NCBI GenBank assembly: GCA_963965975.1
Contig: OZ014424.1
Location: forward strand, 248,001 to 312,000
Direction: 5' to 3'
From: Xestospongia bergquistia
Taxonomy: Eukaryota > Porifera > Demospongiae > Haplosclerida > Petrosiidae
DNA: 64,000 bases
Numbering within the stretch: the first letter of the stretch is position 1; each line of letters begins with the position of its first letter. A program made the translations under genes and the position numbers. This document shows positions 25,301-37,712 of this stretch, one piece after another. A model generated the notes under the pieces. The model did no database searches and was not told where the DNA came from. It was given only the letters and a program-made list of their open reading frames with translations.

Positions 25301-27785
25301 AATATATTTAATTTTCTGTCCCACATGATCATTAGGTTCTTCTAGTAACATCATATCAAATGAATCACTCAAAGCAAACAATCCAAATACAGTAGCATCA
25401 AGATAACAGGAATTATGATGACCTTGTATACCATGTTCATCACCAATGTATTTGGTAAAGAGATCTGTAGTTACAAAAGTATCTTCTTCCTCAAATTGTG
25501 GTGCTAACTTTTTCAATGCTGTAGTTAGAGAAATGATAATAATTAGTGATAATATGAACTAGTTAATTTACGATTTTGAAAGTCTTCTCTTGCACCTGCT
25601 GGTATTTGTCCTGGATCAATATATCTTGTGTCCAGTCTTAGAGCTGCAATAGGACAAAAGAAAGCTCTTTCAGGTGGACAGTTAAAGAGTCTTCTTCCCT
25701 GCCAAGTACCATCAGTACATCCAACAAGTGGATTATCCTAAATAGATCATATTAATATCTAGTGGATCAGTGTTGTATGAACTTACTAGTTCTACACCTG
25801 CCACTAATCCATCAATTTCAGGGACTGTCCCTATCCACATAACCACACCACATAGGGGATCACCATGTTGTGTTGGTATATATACCATAGATCCTATAGC
25901 AAATTGACTGGGATTTTGAATAGGAGGTTGAGATGGGAGACTAGAATAAGATGAGTTCTGTGATGGACCAATAGAAGAAACTAATTTCTCTTCTGTATCA
26001 GGAATATTACTAAATTTGGCTGCAATATTTGGAGAGAGGTTAGTTTTACCAGAAATCACATTAGACATATTTTGATATACTGGTATAGAGGAGGGACCTT
26101 GTGATGTCTGTCTCCTGTCAGCTGAGGGTCCATTCCCTGAGTGCTGAGAAGAATTGTAGTAAGAAATTTCAACAAAACTTTCCATCTTCTAACTGTCCTT
26201 CCTCAATCACCTGGAAATCCTCATGTTGTGCTCTTTGAAATTCTTCCAGAGCTTGTCTTTCTTGTTCAATTCTCTCAGGATCTACTGGTTGTCCAGTTTG
26301 CACCAAATAAAATGATTCTTCTACTTCTCTGGTATGTTGCCCTCCTCCTTTGGCTCCTATACCAGCTACACTCTGTTCTTCATTCTCATACTCACCTTTT
26401 ATTTCAGGATCTGGAACCATAATGTCTATCCTTTTTTCATGTTCTATATCTTGAGCTCTGTTAGCTTGGTCTAACATTTCTTTTTGGGCTCTGTATTCTT
26501 CCACACTGAGACCATAATCTTTGGCTATTTTCACATCTTGTTGATTATCTATTTGTTGTTGTTGAGTGTAGTCTTTAGCATGAACAACTAATTGTTCTGG
26601 AAGATATATACGATCATGATTAGGAGCTACTCTGAAAAGATCATGACCATGACTACCAGTGACACAGAGATGAAGATCAGGAAAATCTTTATCAGGTTTA
26701 ATTTTCACATCCTAAAAGACAATATATAAAATGATAATTTATATTATCATTACTAACTGTTTCCACTCCAACAGCTTTTATAGGAATACTTCCAACTTCT
26801 TTAGATGTTTTCACTTGCCCCACCCACTTTACAGTACCAGTGATATTTTTGTTTCTCACAGACTGTAATACAACACGATCCCCTTTTTTAAACAGGTACC
26901 CTTCAGGAGGTGGTACCTCCTCTGACTCACATTCAATCATAGGACTTGACCGACCAAACTTTTGAGCAAGCTTATCAACCATCCCTTTAGCCCATGATCC
27001 ACTAGAACCTTCTTTCTTTTCCTCTGTCATTGCTTCTGAACGACTTCTAGTATTATTAGTAGGACTTGATATATCCTTTCTTTTTGATAGATTATCAGAA
27101 CTAGGCTGCTTTGTAATGGGATCCTTTAAAGGATGATCATGAGGTTTATCTCCATGATATGCACACTTCTGTACTATTCTATCCATAGCTACATACACAG
27201 CATTATTATCACCACAATTAAAATGTGGTCTACCATTAGTAGTACCTCTACTACGTTGCTCTTTATTCTACAAATATTCATCAAAGTATTAAATATATTA
27301 TTAATAATACTTACTATTATTTCAATTCCAAAGTATATCCCATCCTTTTCATCAAGGTGTCCAATATACTGTACTTTACCACGAATAATTGAGTCTGGTA
27401 ATCTTTGTTCAATCTTGAATTTAAACATCACCATATCTCCTTTTTTTATTTCCATTATCTCTTTCAATTTTTTCTCATTTAAGAATTGTTGTATACGTAC
27501 ACTAGGTGGTTGGACTGCTATTAAATACTTCAATTCATCTCTACTTAGAGGTGTGACTTCAAGAGGTGCAGCATAGAGGGTGATGTCAGGATCAGAATAA
27601 AGACGATAATTGTCTGGATGCTTGTCCTGTTGGTTAGGAAGTCGATCTTTTTCTGGAATTTCTACTACAAGTTCTCCTCTGTAGATTGTACACTCCCATG
27701 GATTATCTCCTTCTTGTGCTGGTTTACCAACTCCATGTTTTTCTTTCGTTAAAAGAGAAACATCTTTGCTTAGTAGATGGGCCAT
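22394..27785 (-). CDS. KIN3: CYLD deubiquitinase fused to TKL kinase
   Basis: Twelve exons (27785-27315, 27267-26758, 26711-26211, 26143-25787, 25737-25572, 25518-25269, 25221-25130, 25077-25014, 24968-24836, 24789-24681, 24618-24301, 24249-22394) join in frame through GT-AG introns to about 1,553 residues. Order: CAP-Gly regions at about 135-190, 275-345 and 570-650; USP/CYLD domain from about 660 with catalytic Cys near 706 (QGHHNSCYLDA), a Cys/His B-box-like insert at 837-882, catalytic His near 913 (CIETSHYV) and Asp near 928 (FHDSMA); coiled coil about 1075-1275; class A kinase about 1278-1553 with GRGAWGAV, VAVKQM, HRDVSSSNVLLE and DFGSAN. The last exon holds both the USP C-terminus (IPRVVDVTEDLQDWV to DLYGEATDP) and the kinase, so no splice joins them. 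Both enzymes keep their catalytic residues. The DUB half is closest to CYLD at 54941. Exon 3 uses a donor 67 nt upstream of the acceptor used in KIN1 and KIN5; reading through instead meets a stop. Confidence 0.87.
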
Positions 27786-28145
27786 TTGTCATGTCCCTAG
27801 TATCGCAAACCAGCAGAGAGAAAAGGTGTGTTTCGTGCAGTGCACGAGATCCAAGACAGCCACACCTTCAGTAAAATATAAAGTGGTGGGCAGTGTTAGG
27901 TAATTTGATACTACCACTTGCAGACTCGTTAATTTTTTCGCAGTACTTTTATTGCATTGCAAATTTAAAACATTAAATGACACATTCATTATACCCTAAT
28001 ATAAAGGAATAAAATGCACCCAAAAATTAATCTTAAAAAAATAATATTAACAAAATGTTACATAAAACTAATAGAATAAAATCATACAATCAATATTATT
28101 ACTATAATGTGTAGTAAGCTACTATCAATCAGACATTATAAAATA
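27786..28145. promoter_or_regulatory. KIN3 upstream interval
   Basis: About 360 bases between the KIN3 start and the kinase fragment. It holds the likely KIN3 promoter, with a GC-richer patch at about 27810-27870 (GTGCAGTGCACGAG), followed by AT-rich DNA that is the former 3' flank of the kinase fragment. No gene is seen. Confidence 0.4.
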
Positions 28146-28626
28146 TTATTTTGGACGTTGTTTGATGTAACTATCAAGATGCTCAATTACTTGTTTCATT
28201 ATTGGACGACTACTGGGATCTTCTTTAATACAAGAGAATATCAAATAATGAAGAGGTGGAGATCTTGAACGAACTTGTTGAAGCATATCTTGAAAAACAG
28301 GAGGGTCTGGAAAATGACAAGTCATAACTTCACAGAGGAGAACACCATAGCTAAAGACATCTATCTTAGAGGTCTGAACATTCTGGGCTCTAAATATACT
28401 TGGTACAGACTCAGGAGCGCTATACACTAGAGCACCTGCAGCTTGAGTAACAGCATAGCGAGCTTTATTAGCGGAGCCAAAGTCAGAGATCTTAGTCTTC
28501 CATTTATGAGGACCTTTAAATTCTAGGAGGACATTGGCACTACTCACATCACGATGTATAATAGGATCAGGTAGACAATGTAAGTAGTTTAGACCTACTG
28601 CTACATCACGTATTATAGTCAATTAT
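28146..28626 (-). pseudogene. Kinase C-lobe fragment (class A, NHR-kinase type)
   Basis: An open 158-codon piece runs from LTIIRDVAVGLNYLHCLP through HRDVSSANVLLE, DFGSAN and SAPESVPSIFRAQNVQT to the family C-terminus YIKQRPK and stop. It lacks the whole N-lobe, coiled coil and N-terminal domain. The SVPSIFRAQNVQT segment is shared with KIN7 and resembles KIN9, and differs from the CAP-Gly kinases KIN1 and KIN4, so it derives from an NHR-type gene. Its upstream edge near 28622 abuts duplicated DPH2 sequence in the opposite orientation. Confidence 0.85.
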
Positions 28627-29918
28627 AGTCACAAGATCATTAGAGGAATATAAAATATTTTATATTGGAACTGAAGGAACTACACTTACAAATTTTATGC
28701 TAACTTATCGTAATAACCAGGTACCTCCCCCCTCCCTCTCTCTCTCTCTCTCTTATGTACACACATGGCTCATATCTCAATTATTTTCTCTAGTTTTATT
28801 CATATAATCCTGTTGAGAAGACTTGTCGTAAAGAGACTACTAATGTTAACAAGATGTTAGGTAGACGATATTATTTAATACAGCGAGCTAAAGAAGCCAG
28901 TACTGTTGGTATATTAGTAGGTACATTAGGAGCTAGTAAGTTATAAAATATATTGTTACTATGGTAACTGATCTGACCAGTTAACTATTTATCAATGATA
29001 AAAAGATTGAAGAGTTTACTAAAGAAAGCAGGCAAGAAGGTAAGACACATTTATTATATAGACCTGTAACATATTTATTAGTCTCTAGTTCTATACTGTA
29101 GCTGTTGGTAAACTCAATCCAGCTAAACTGGCTAACTTTATGGAGATTGATATCTATGTCCTAGTAGCCTGTCCTCACTGTAGTCTGTTAGACTCACAAG
29201 TATGACTATTGTTACTATAATCTCTTTATTATAATAGTGATAATATAGGAGTTGTATCGTCCTATTGTAACGCCATATGAAATGGAAGTAGCTTGTTTAA
29301 GGTGAGGAGGGGCTTATAATTAATACCCTGTTCTTATATTTAATATGCTGTTCTAGTTCTAGAGAGTGGAGTGGTGATGTCATAATGGATTATCAACAAT
29401 TATTACCTGGTAATTACTATAACTTGTTATAAATATTATATACTAAATTAATTACTATAGACCTCTAAATATGACCTTATAAGGACATATATTACATTTA
29501 GTTTAAGTCTCCTAAATCATTAATTGTTCTTTAATTAGGGGGACAATATTATGTACCTGTTGAACAAGAAGAGACCACTAAATCTGAATACTCATTTCTT
29601 ACTGGACAACTGTTGCCATTGGCAACCAATAAGGAGAAGGAGAATGTTGTTAATAGAGAACAGAGTCTAGTATCTAAAGGTACCACTGATATCTCTCTAC
29701 CACATTCTGGAGGTAAGACTTTTGTATGTCTTAATTTGGTTGAGTAAAAAACTAAAAAGTTTGTACTTGATTTGTCATTTCTCTTACACACAGCTAATTA
29801 TCTTCAAGGTAGAAGTTGGCAAGGATTAGAGAGGAGGTTAGGGGAGACTGAAATAAAAGGTGCAGTTGAAGGAAGACAAGGACTACCCATGTCATATACT
29901 CATGAAACACAACAATAA
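28627..29918 (+). pseudogene. Truncated duplicate of DPH2 3' half
   Basis: The sequence follows DPH2 from within the exon encoding [18 protein letters not shown] (13875 onward) to the stop codon at 29916-29918, introns included, with scattered substitutions and small indels. The 5' half, including the start codon and SYGSCCVD, is missing. It begins at a junction with a kinase exon. It lies beside KIN4 exactly as DPH2 lies beside KIN1, at an offset of about 14.75 kb, so DPH2 3' end and kinase were copied as one block. Confidence 0.92.
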
Positions 29919-30084
29919 TTAAACAGGTTAGAAATTTTTTATAGAATTTTAGAAATAATATATACTTAAAAGTTTCACGTACACACATGTCAAGATAATG
30001 ATAAGGTCACGCTAAAAATTAATTTATATCATACCAAAAGACAAAATATATATCACACTTTAAATCTTGTCAGTAATTAATACA

Positions 30085-33000
30085 TTATTTTGGACGTTGT
30101 TTAATGTAACTATCAAGATGTTCAATTACTTGTTTCATTATTGGACGACTACTGGGATCTTCTTTAATACAAGAGAATATTAAATCATAAAGAGGTGGAG
30201 ATCTTGAATGAACTTGTTGTAACATATCTTGAAAAATATCTTCATCTGGAAAACGACAAGTCATAACTTCACAGAAGAGAACACCATAACTAAAGACATC
30301 CATTTTAGTAGTCTGAGCTTTTTTAGCACTAACAACACTTTTTAAAGCCTCAGGAGCACTATACACATAAGCACCTGCTGCACGAGTCATTGCTTGACGA
30401 GCTTTATTAGCAGAACCAAAGTCAGAGATCTTAGTCTTCCATTTATGAGGACCTTTAGATTCTAGGAGGACATTGGCACTACTCACATCACGATGTATAA
30501 TAGGATCAGGTAGACAATGTAAGTAGTTTAGACCTACTGCTACATCACGTATTATAGTTAACATAACAGGTTCACAGGATGGATCAGGGATGAGTTGTTT
30601 GGTCTCATAAGCATTACGTAATGATGTATCCATAATCTCAGTAATAATCATAGGATTACCAGATGGATCATCTAATACAGCACCAATAAACTGGAGAAGA
30701 TTAGGATGACGTAACTGAGCCATTGTATTGATCTCACGATTAAGTAACTGGAGAGTTGCTTCACGAGTGTCTTTGTTAATGAGGAGTTCATGCATTTGTT
30801 TCACAGCTACTCTCTGCTCTCGAAATATAGCAACTCTAACAGCTCCCCAAGCTCCTCTACCTACTTCTTCTTTGGTAAAAGCTAGCTCTTTAAAACTCAC
30901 TTTCCAGCTGCTTTCTATCATTGTAATCTTCTTTTGAAGTAGAACCTTTTCTTCTAAGTGTATTTTTTGAACTTGTTCTAAAGTCTGTTGTAATTGTTGA
31001 TGATCTTCTAGTTTCTGTTGGTAGGTTTGTTTTAATTGAGAATGTTCTTCTACTTTGTTTTGGTGAGTCTTCTGTAGCTGGGAGAGTTCCTCTTCTTGTT
31101 GGGAAGCCTCTTGTTGTAATTTTTGATGATCCTTTAGTTGCTGTTGGTGAACCTCTTGTAATTGGGAGTACTCTTCTTCTTGTTGGTCATGAGTTAGTTG
31201 TAGTTGGAAATGTTCCAGTAGATGTTCTCGGTGAGTTTTTATTAGTTGATGATACTTCTCCTGTAATTGACTCAAAGTTAGTATCATGTTTTTCTCTTTT
31301 TCTTTTCTATCAGTTAATAATTGGATCATTTCTGTTTGTAATTGAGCATTCTTTTCTTTCTCTTTGTCAAGCAATTCCCATATTTCTTTGTATCTACTGG
31401 ATAGGTTATCAAAACTTGTGCTTAGCCAATTTTTTTCTTGTTGAATAATGGAGTTCTGTTCTCGTTGTTTGACGATAGCCCTCTCCATCATTGAAATCAC
31501 CTCATCAAATGGAACCTCTCTTTCACAGACTCTTGACTTCTCTTCCAATAGACTTTGTAGATCATTCATTGTAAAGGATACTACTTGAGATATACTATTA
31601 CTATCAGTATTATTACTTTGGGAAAATGTTGGTGCATTGTTTTGTATGTCTTCTGCTGATATTTGTCCTGGATAAATATATCTTGTGTCCAGTCTTAGAG
31701 CTGTAATAGGACAAAAGTAAGCTCTTCCAGGTGGACAGTTAAAGAATCGTCTACCCTGCCAAGTACCATCAGTACATCCAGTAAATGGATTATCCTAAAT
31801 AGATCATGTTAACATCTAGTGGATTAGTGATATATGACTTACTAGTTCTACACCTGCCACTAATCCATCGATTTCAGGGAGTGTCCCTATCCACATGACC
31901 ACACCTTGTAGACCTTCACCACGTTGGGTTGGCAGGTAAACCATAGATCCTATAGCAAACTGACTGGGATCTTGAGTAGGAGGACCACTAGAAGGGGTGG
32001 GTTGAGAGGGAAGATTTAAATTAGGTAACCTCTCAGATGGACTTGGACACCTCTCTGCTCTACCAGGTGGGTTATTAAGGTTTGGGGGTGTACTTTTAGA
32101 GAAGTTAGTTTTACCAGAAGTTTGACTAGGTATTAAATTTTGGTATAATGGTGTAGTGGAGGGTTCTTGTGATGTCTGTTTCCTATCAGCTGAAACTCCA
32201 TTCCCTGACAGCTGAGAAGAAGTAAATTGAGAAATTTGAATAAAACCTTTAAGCTCTTTCTCTTCTAACTGTCCTTCCTTAATCACCTGATAACCATGAG
32301 TGATCTCCTCATGATGATGTTGTTGATGTCCTCCTTGTTGCTCTTTAAATTCTTCTAGAGCTTGTCGCTCACGTTCGATTCTCTCTTCAGGGAAATACTG
32401 TCCAGTTCCTAGCATATAAATTGACTGGTCTAATTTTCCTCTACCAGCTGCAAGTACTTCTTCATCACCTATTGAAGGGTCTGGAGGTATGTACTCTTGC
32501 CGTCTTCCTTCATGGTCCATATCTCTACTTTTGTTAGCTTGTTCTAAAATTTCATGTTGGGCTCTGTACTCATCCACACTGAGACCATAATCTTTAACTC
32601 TTTTCACTTCTTGTTGATTATCTATTTGTTGTTGTTGAGTATAATCTTTAGCATGAACAACTAATTGTTCAGGAAGATATATACGACCATGATTAGGAGC
32701 TACTCTGAAAAGATCATGGCCATGACTACCAGTGAGACAGAGATGAAGATCAGGAAATTCTTTATCAGGTTTAATTTTGACATCCTAAAAGAAAAAATAT
32801 AAAATGACAATTTATTTTGTCATTACTAACTGTTTCTATTCCAACAGCTTTTATAGGAATACTTCCAACTTCTTTGGACGTTTTTACTTGCCCCACCCAC
32901 TTTACAGTACCAGTGATAGTTTTCTCTCTCATAGACTGTAGCACAACACGATCACCTTCTTTGAACTGATAGTCTTCAGTAGGTGGTACCACCTCAGATT

Positions 33001-33968
33001 CTACCATAGCAGTGACAGGAAGTGGACCAGTAAATCTTTGAGCTAATCTACCTACTACCCCTTTTCCTTTAGACCATAAACTGTCCCTTTTAGGTTCCAT
33101 ACCAGGAGACTCTGTACCCAAAATTAATTATAAATTTTACTAGTGTGTCTTAATTAATACCTCTAGAGTATGATCCATCTTTCTTTTCTTGTACAAATGC
33201 CTCTGAACGACTTCTGGTATTGTGAGCAGGAGATGAAACATGTCTTTGTCCAGATTTTTCACTAAATATAGGTTGGGTAGAAATGACAGGTTTTTCTTGA
33301 GGAACACCTTGTTGGTTGCTAGGAGCATCTTTGTCAGATTTATATGTAGACTTCTTTACTATTTTATCCATAGCTACATATATAGCATTCTTAGGACCAC
33401 AATTAAAATGAGGTATACCATTAGTAGTACCTCTACCTAGATATTGATCCTCCTAGTGTATTGCAATATATTTAATGATATACAGTACAATACTTACTGT
33501 TATTTCAATTCCAAAATAAATTCCCTCATTTTCTGGTATAGTACCAAGATGTCGTACTTTACCACGAACAAAGGCAATTGGATTACTTTTTCCTTGATTT
33601 TTTTTAAACATCACTGAATCTCCAACTTTTATGTCCATAATTTCTGTCATCCTGTTCTCTCTCGTGTACTGTTGTATACGTGCACTAGGAGGATGAACAG
33701 GTAGTAAGTAGTCAACCTCAGTTCCATGTAATGGTGATATATCAGTTGGACCAGCATAGAGGGTAACATTGTCATGTTCACCAGCATACAACCTATAATT
33801 ATGAGGTTGTTTACCATCAGTGCTTGGAACTCGCTTATTTTCTGGAATTTCTATAACCAACTCCCCTTTGTCAACTGGACAATTCCATGGTACCTCTTCT
33901 TCACCCTCTATCCTCCCTTCTCCACGTTTGTCTTTCAATAAAATGGCTATCTGTGAACTGGCCATCAT
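30085..33968 (-). CDS. KIN4: CAP-Gly(x3), coiled coil, TKL kinase (class A)
   Basis: Six exons (33968-33498, 33452-33161, 33111-32831, 32784-31843, 31797-30085; the second junction is a 49-nt intron) join to about 1,232 residues. The N-terminus MASSQIAILLKDKRGEGRIE is closer to stand-alone CYLD (54941) than to the other kinases. CAP-Gly cores are VRHLGTIPENEGIYFGIEI, DRVVLQSMREKTITG and GSMVYLPTQRGEGLQG. A Gln-rich coiled coil leads to a kinase with GRGAWGAV, VAVKQM, HRDVSSANVLLE, DFGSAN and a YIKQRPK end. After the third CAP-Gly region the text ALRLDTRYIYPGQI, still recognisable as the lead-in to the CYLD USP domain, runs directly into NNAPTFSQ and the coiled coil. This suggests that USP exons were removed from a KIN3-like ancestor. 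The start could be Met 33968 or 33965. Five exons are listed by coordinates. Confidence 0.85.
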
Positions 33969-34054
33969 TATAGAGGTGTGGTTACTGGTTAGTGACAAAA
34001 AGTTGAGTGGGCTAAACAGATTCATATAACTACAATCATACAAATTACATATTT

Positions 34055-37000
34055 TTATATATCAGTAAAATCATTTAATTCTGTCATTAATATACTACTA
34101 AACTTATCATAAAATGTTTGCAGTACATGTTCCATGTCAGGACGATCAGCTGGTGAGGATTTAGTACATGACACAATAACTTGATACATCAATGACCAAT
34201 TACTAGCTAATGATTGGAGCATACTGGGAAATGTTTGGCGGAAAGGAAACTGATTGGTCAATACCTCACAGAGAAGTATGCCATAACTATAGACATCCAT
34301 TTTAGGCATCTGTGTCTGAGGGACTTCAGGTGCTGCATATACTTGTGCTCCAGGTCCTGTTGTCATGGAGAATTGGACGAGATTTGCTGAACCAAAATCA
34401 GAGAGTTTAGCCTTCCAATTATTGTGACCTTTAGACTCTAGGAGAACATTGGCACTACTCACGTCACGATGTATAATCTGATCTTTGTGGCGATGAAGGT
34501 AGTTAAGTGCAGCAGCAACATCACGTAATAGACACAACTTGATTTGGTTGTTAGGTAGCATGCCATCTTTGTAAGCTTTGCGTAGTGAGGTATCCAGTAA
34601 TTCTGTAATAATGATAGGACTACCTGATGGATGATCTAGAACAGCTGCTATAAAGAGGAGTAGGTTAGGATGACGTACTTTAGCCATCATACTGATTTCA
34701 CGACATACAAGTTGATTGTAATATGGAGAGACTATTTCTGAATGAAGCATCTTTAAGGCCACTTTTTGACCTTGTAAAAGACCCACTTGAACTTTCCCCC
34801 AACCTCCTTCTCCCAATATGATCTTGTTGGATTTGACTTGTACATGACTGACCTCCCAGTAGTTGATATCAGCTACTGAATTCTCTTCTAATTGTTTGAC
34901 TTGTCCTTTTAATCTCATATTCTCTACTGTTAGACGAGCTACCTGACCTTGTAGTTCTGACTCAAATTGATCTTTATCTCTTTGGAGTTGAGTCTGTGAG
35001 GCTTGGAGATCAGTAACCTCTCTCTGAAGGTTCTGTTTCTCTTTCTCCAATTTTTGATTCTCCCCATCTACTTGTTGTATCTGTTCCTCAAAGTTATATT
35101 TCTGAGTCTTCAGAGCTACTTCCAAATCTTGTTTGTCTTTTTCTAGTAATTTATTTTTAGATTGAAGGTTGGCAATTGAAGTTTTAAGTTGGACATTTGT
35201 TTCTTGTAGCTTTGTCTTCTCATTTTCAAATTCTCTGTCTTGTTGTTTTAACTGTTCTCTGAGAGTTTGTACTAGTTTGGAATCATTTGTTGGTACTGGT
35301 TTAGGAAGCTGCTCACTTTGAGATTCTTTTTCTAACATGATAATGATAATAATTCAATCAGCTTTGAATGAACATACCATTTTCTAAATCTATCCTTGTA
35401 ACTGTTGGCATTGGTCCTGGATCAATATGTTTTGTCTCCAGTCTTAAAGCTGTAATAGGACAAAAGAAACCTTTTCCAGGTGGACAGTTAAAAAGTCGCA
35501 TCCCCTGCCAACTACCATCAGTACATCCAGGAAGTGGATTATCCTAAATAGATCATGTTAACATCTAGTGGATTAGTGCTATATGACTTACCAGTTCTAC
35601 ACCAGCTATTAATCCAGGGATTCCAGGGAGTGTCCCTATCCACTTGACCACACCATGTATTGGGTCACCATGTTGAGTATCCAAATATACCCTAGATCCT
35701 ACTGAGGCTCGGTTTCCTAAGTTCTAAGAGAAAATGTGTTGAGAAACTTTAATAAAACTTCTACCACCTCTGTTTGTTCTATTTGTGTTTCAATCACCTG
35801 ATAATCTTCATGATGATGATGTTCCCTTTGTTGACCTTTAAATTTGTTAAGACATTTTCTTTCCTCTTCAATTCTCCCATCACTAATAGGTTGCCCAATT
35901 TGTAGCAAATAAACTGAATCTTCTGTCTCTCTGTGATTTCCTCCAGCTACAAGACTTTCTTTACTCTCATGTTGTATTGTTTGGTCTCTTTGTTCTTTAT
36001 ATTCATTTAAAGCTTGTCGCTCAAGTTCTACTCTCTTAGAATTTACTGGTTGTCCACTCTTTACAAGATAAGCTGATTCTTCCATTTGTCTGTAGTCTCC
36101 TCCAACTGGGACTCTTACACCAGCTATAAGATATTCTTCATTCCGGTCAGCTAAGGGAGGATTTGGAGACATTCTGTCTAAATTCTTATCATGGCCTATT
36201 CTTTTAGCAACGTTAGTGATTATGGACTTGTTAGCTTCATCTAATAGATCTTTTTGAGCATGATATTCCTCTACACTGAGACCATATTCTTTAGCTAATT
36301 TTGTCTCCAATTCATTTTCATTTTGTTTCTGTTGTTGTAGTTCATATTCATCAACATGAAGAACCATTTGTTCAGGAAGATAAACTCGACTATGGTCAGT
36401 TGATATAGTGAAGAGATTCTGACCATGAGTACCAGTAATATCTAGACTAAGATCAGGAAATTCTTCTTTGACTTTTATCTTCTCATCCTATAAACATATA
36501 AAGTACTACAATATAACATAATATATATATAATAATATAGTAATATATATAGTGATGTAAACTAACTGTTTCAATTCCTACAGCAATGACTTGAGGTGAA
36601 CCAGGCTCTCTTGATAGTCTCATTGGCCCCACCCACCTAACAATACCAGTGATAGGTCTTTCTTTAATAGATTGTAACACAACACGATTGCCACGATTAA
36701 ATTTATATTCTGTAGGTTTAGGATCAACATCTGTTCCTCCTTGAATTGTTTGAGAAACTTTCTCTACTACAAAATCTTTTGCCTTGGTGATGGTTTCCCC
36801 TGAGTGACTTTTGGCATGATCACTTAAAGCTGATGTATGTTTTTGTCGAGACTTATTAACTTTTGGTTGGGTTGAAATCACAGGTGACTTTGGAGGAATA
36901 CCTTTGCTTGGATATGCTGATTTTTGCATTATTTTATCCATAGTTACATATACAGCATTATTTACACCACATTTGAAGTGTGGTCTACCATTAGTGGTAC

Positions 37001-37537
37001 CTCTACCATGATATTTATCCTCCTAGACAGGGCATAATGTGAAATGATTTTTGTAAAGAGGATTTAACTTACAGTTATTTCAATTCCAAAAAAGAGTCCA
37101 TCACTTTCTTCAACAGGACCAATGTAATGTATCTTTCCACGAATAATATTACTTGCTACATTGTGGCCTTGATCCAATTTGAACATCACTGTGTCTCCTA
37201 CTTTGAGTGCCATTATCTCTTTCTTTCTGTCTTCTCTTAAATACTCTTGAAAACGGACACCAGGTGGTTGTACAGCTAACAGATAAGGGAGTTCATCTCT
37301 CTGTAATGGTGAGATATCAGTCAGTTCAGCATGAATTTTAACAATGTCTGGACTACTGAGAAGCTGATAATTAAGTGGTTTACCCTCCTTGTTAAATAAC
37401 CAATCCTTTTCAGGTATTTCAACCACTAACTCTCCTCTAAAAACTCTACACTCCCATGGATCTTCTCCCTCTTTCTCTGGTTTACCCTCACCATACATTT
37501 CTTTTGTTGTGATACAAACTCCCAATTTAGTAGCCAT
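34055..37537 (-). CDS. KIN5: CAP-Gly(x3), coiled coil, TKL kinase (class B)
   Basis: Six exons (37537-37073, 37022-36567, 36487-35768, 35723-35592, 35543-35378, 35331-34055) join in frame to about 1,071 residues. The N-terminus MATKLGVCITTKEMYGEGK matches KIN1. CAP-Gly cores are IHYIGPVEESDGLFFGIEI, NRVVLQSIKERPITG and SRVYLDTQHGDPIHG. The coiled coil (about 660-790) is Lys/Glu/Gln-rich and unlike that of class A. The class B kinase has GEGGWGKV, VALKML, HRDVSSANVLLE and DFGSAN, with the ending SSILMTELNDFTDI. Intron 3 is 44 nt. The phase-1 intron before the coiled-coil exon is the same joint used in KIN6 to KIN9. The 5' half pairs with KIN1 at an offset of about 18.35 kb. Confidence 0.86.
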
Positions 37538-37712
37538 TATAAAGGTTATAATAATAAATATATTATTAAAGAGATGATCAGAAAGTATGTAGGCTAGATA
37601 TCCTCCAACTGAGCACTAGATATTTCACATGAGGGGGTGTGGTTCAGATTTTTTGGGGTGGGCTAAACAGATTCATATACTGTAACTACAATCACACAAA
37701 TTACACATATTT
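37538..37712. promoter_or_regulatory. KIN5 upstream spacer
   Basis: This short interval between KIN5 and KIN6 is the paralogue of the KIN1-KIN2 spacer (19191-19352), and the presumed promoter of KIN5. The conserved word GATATCCTCCAACTGAGC lies near 37598-37616. Confidence 0.45.

Noticed and set aside
26169-26210. Reading KIN3 exon 3 through to a stop, implying a frameshifted pseudogene
   Set aside because: A GTGATT donor at 26210 with the conserved CAG acceptor at 26144 gives a phase-0 join that keeps the whole 12-exon frame open.
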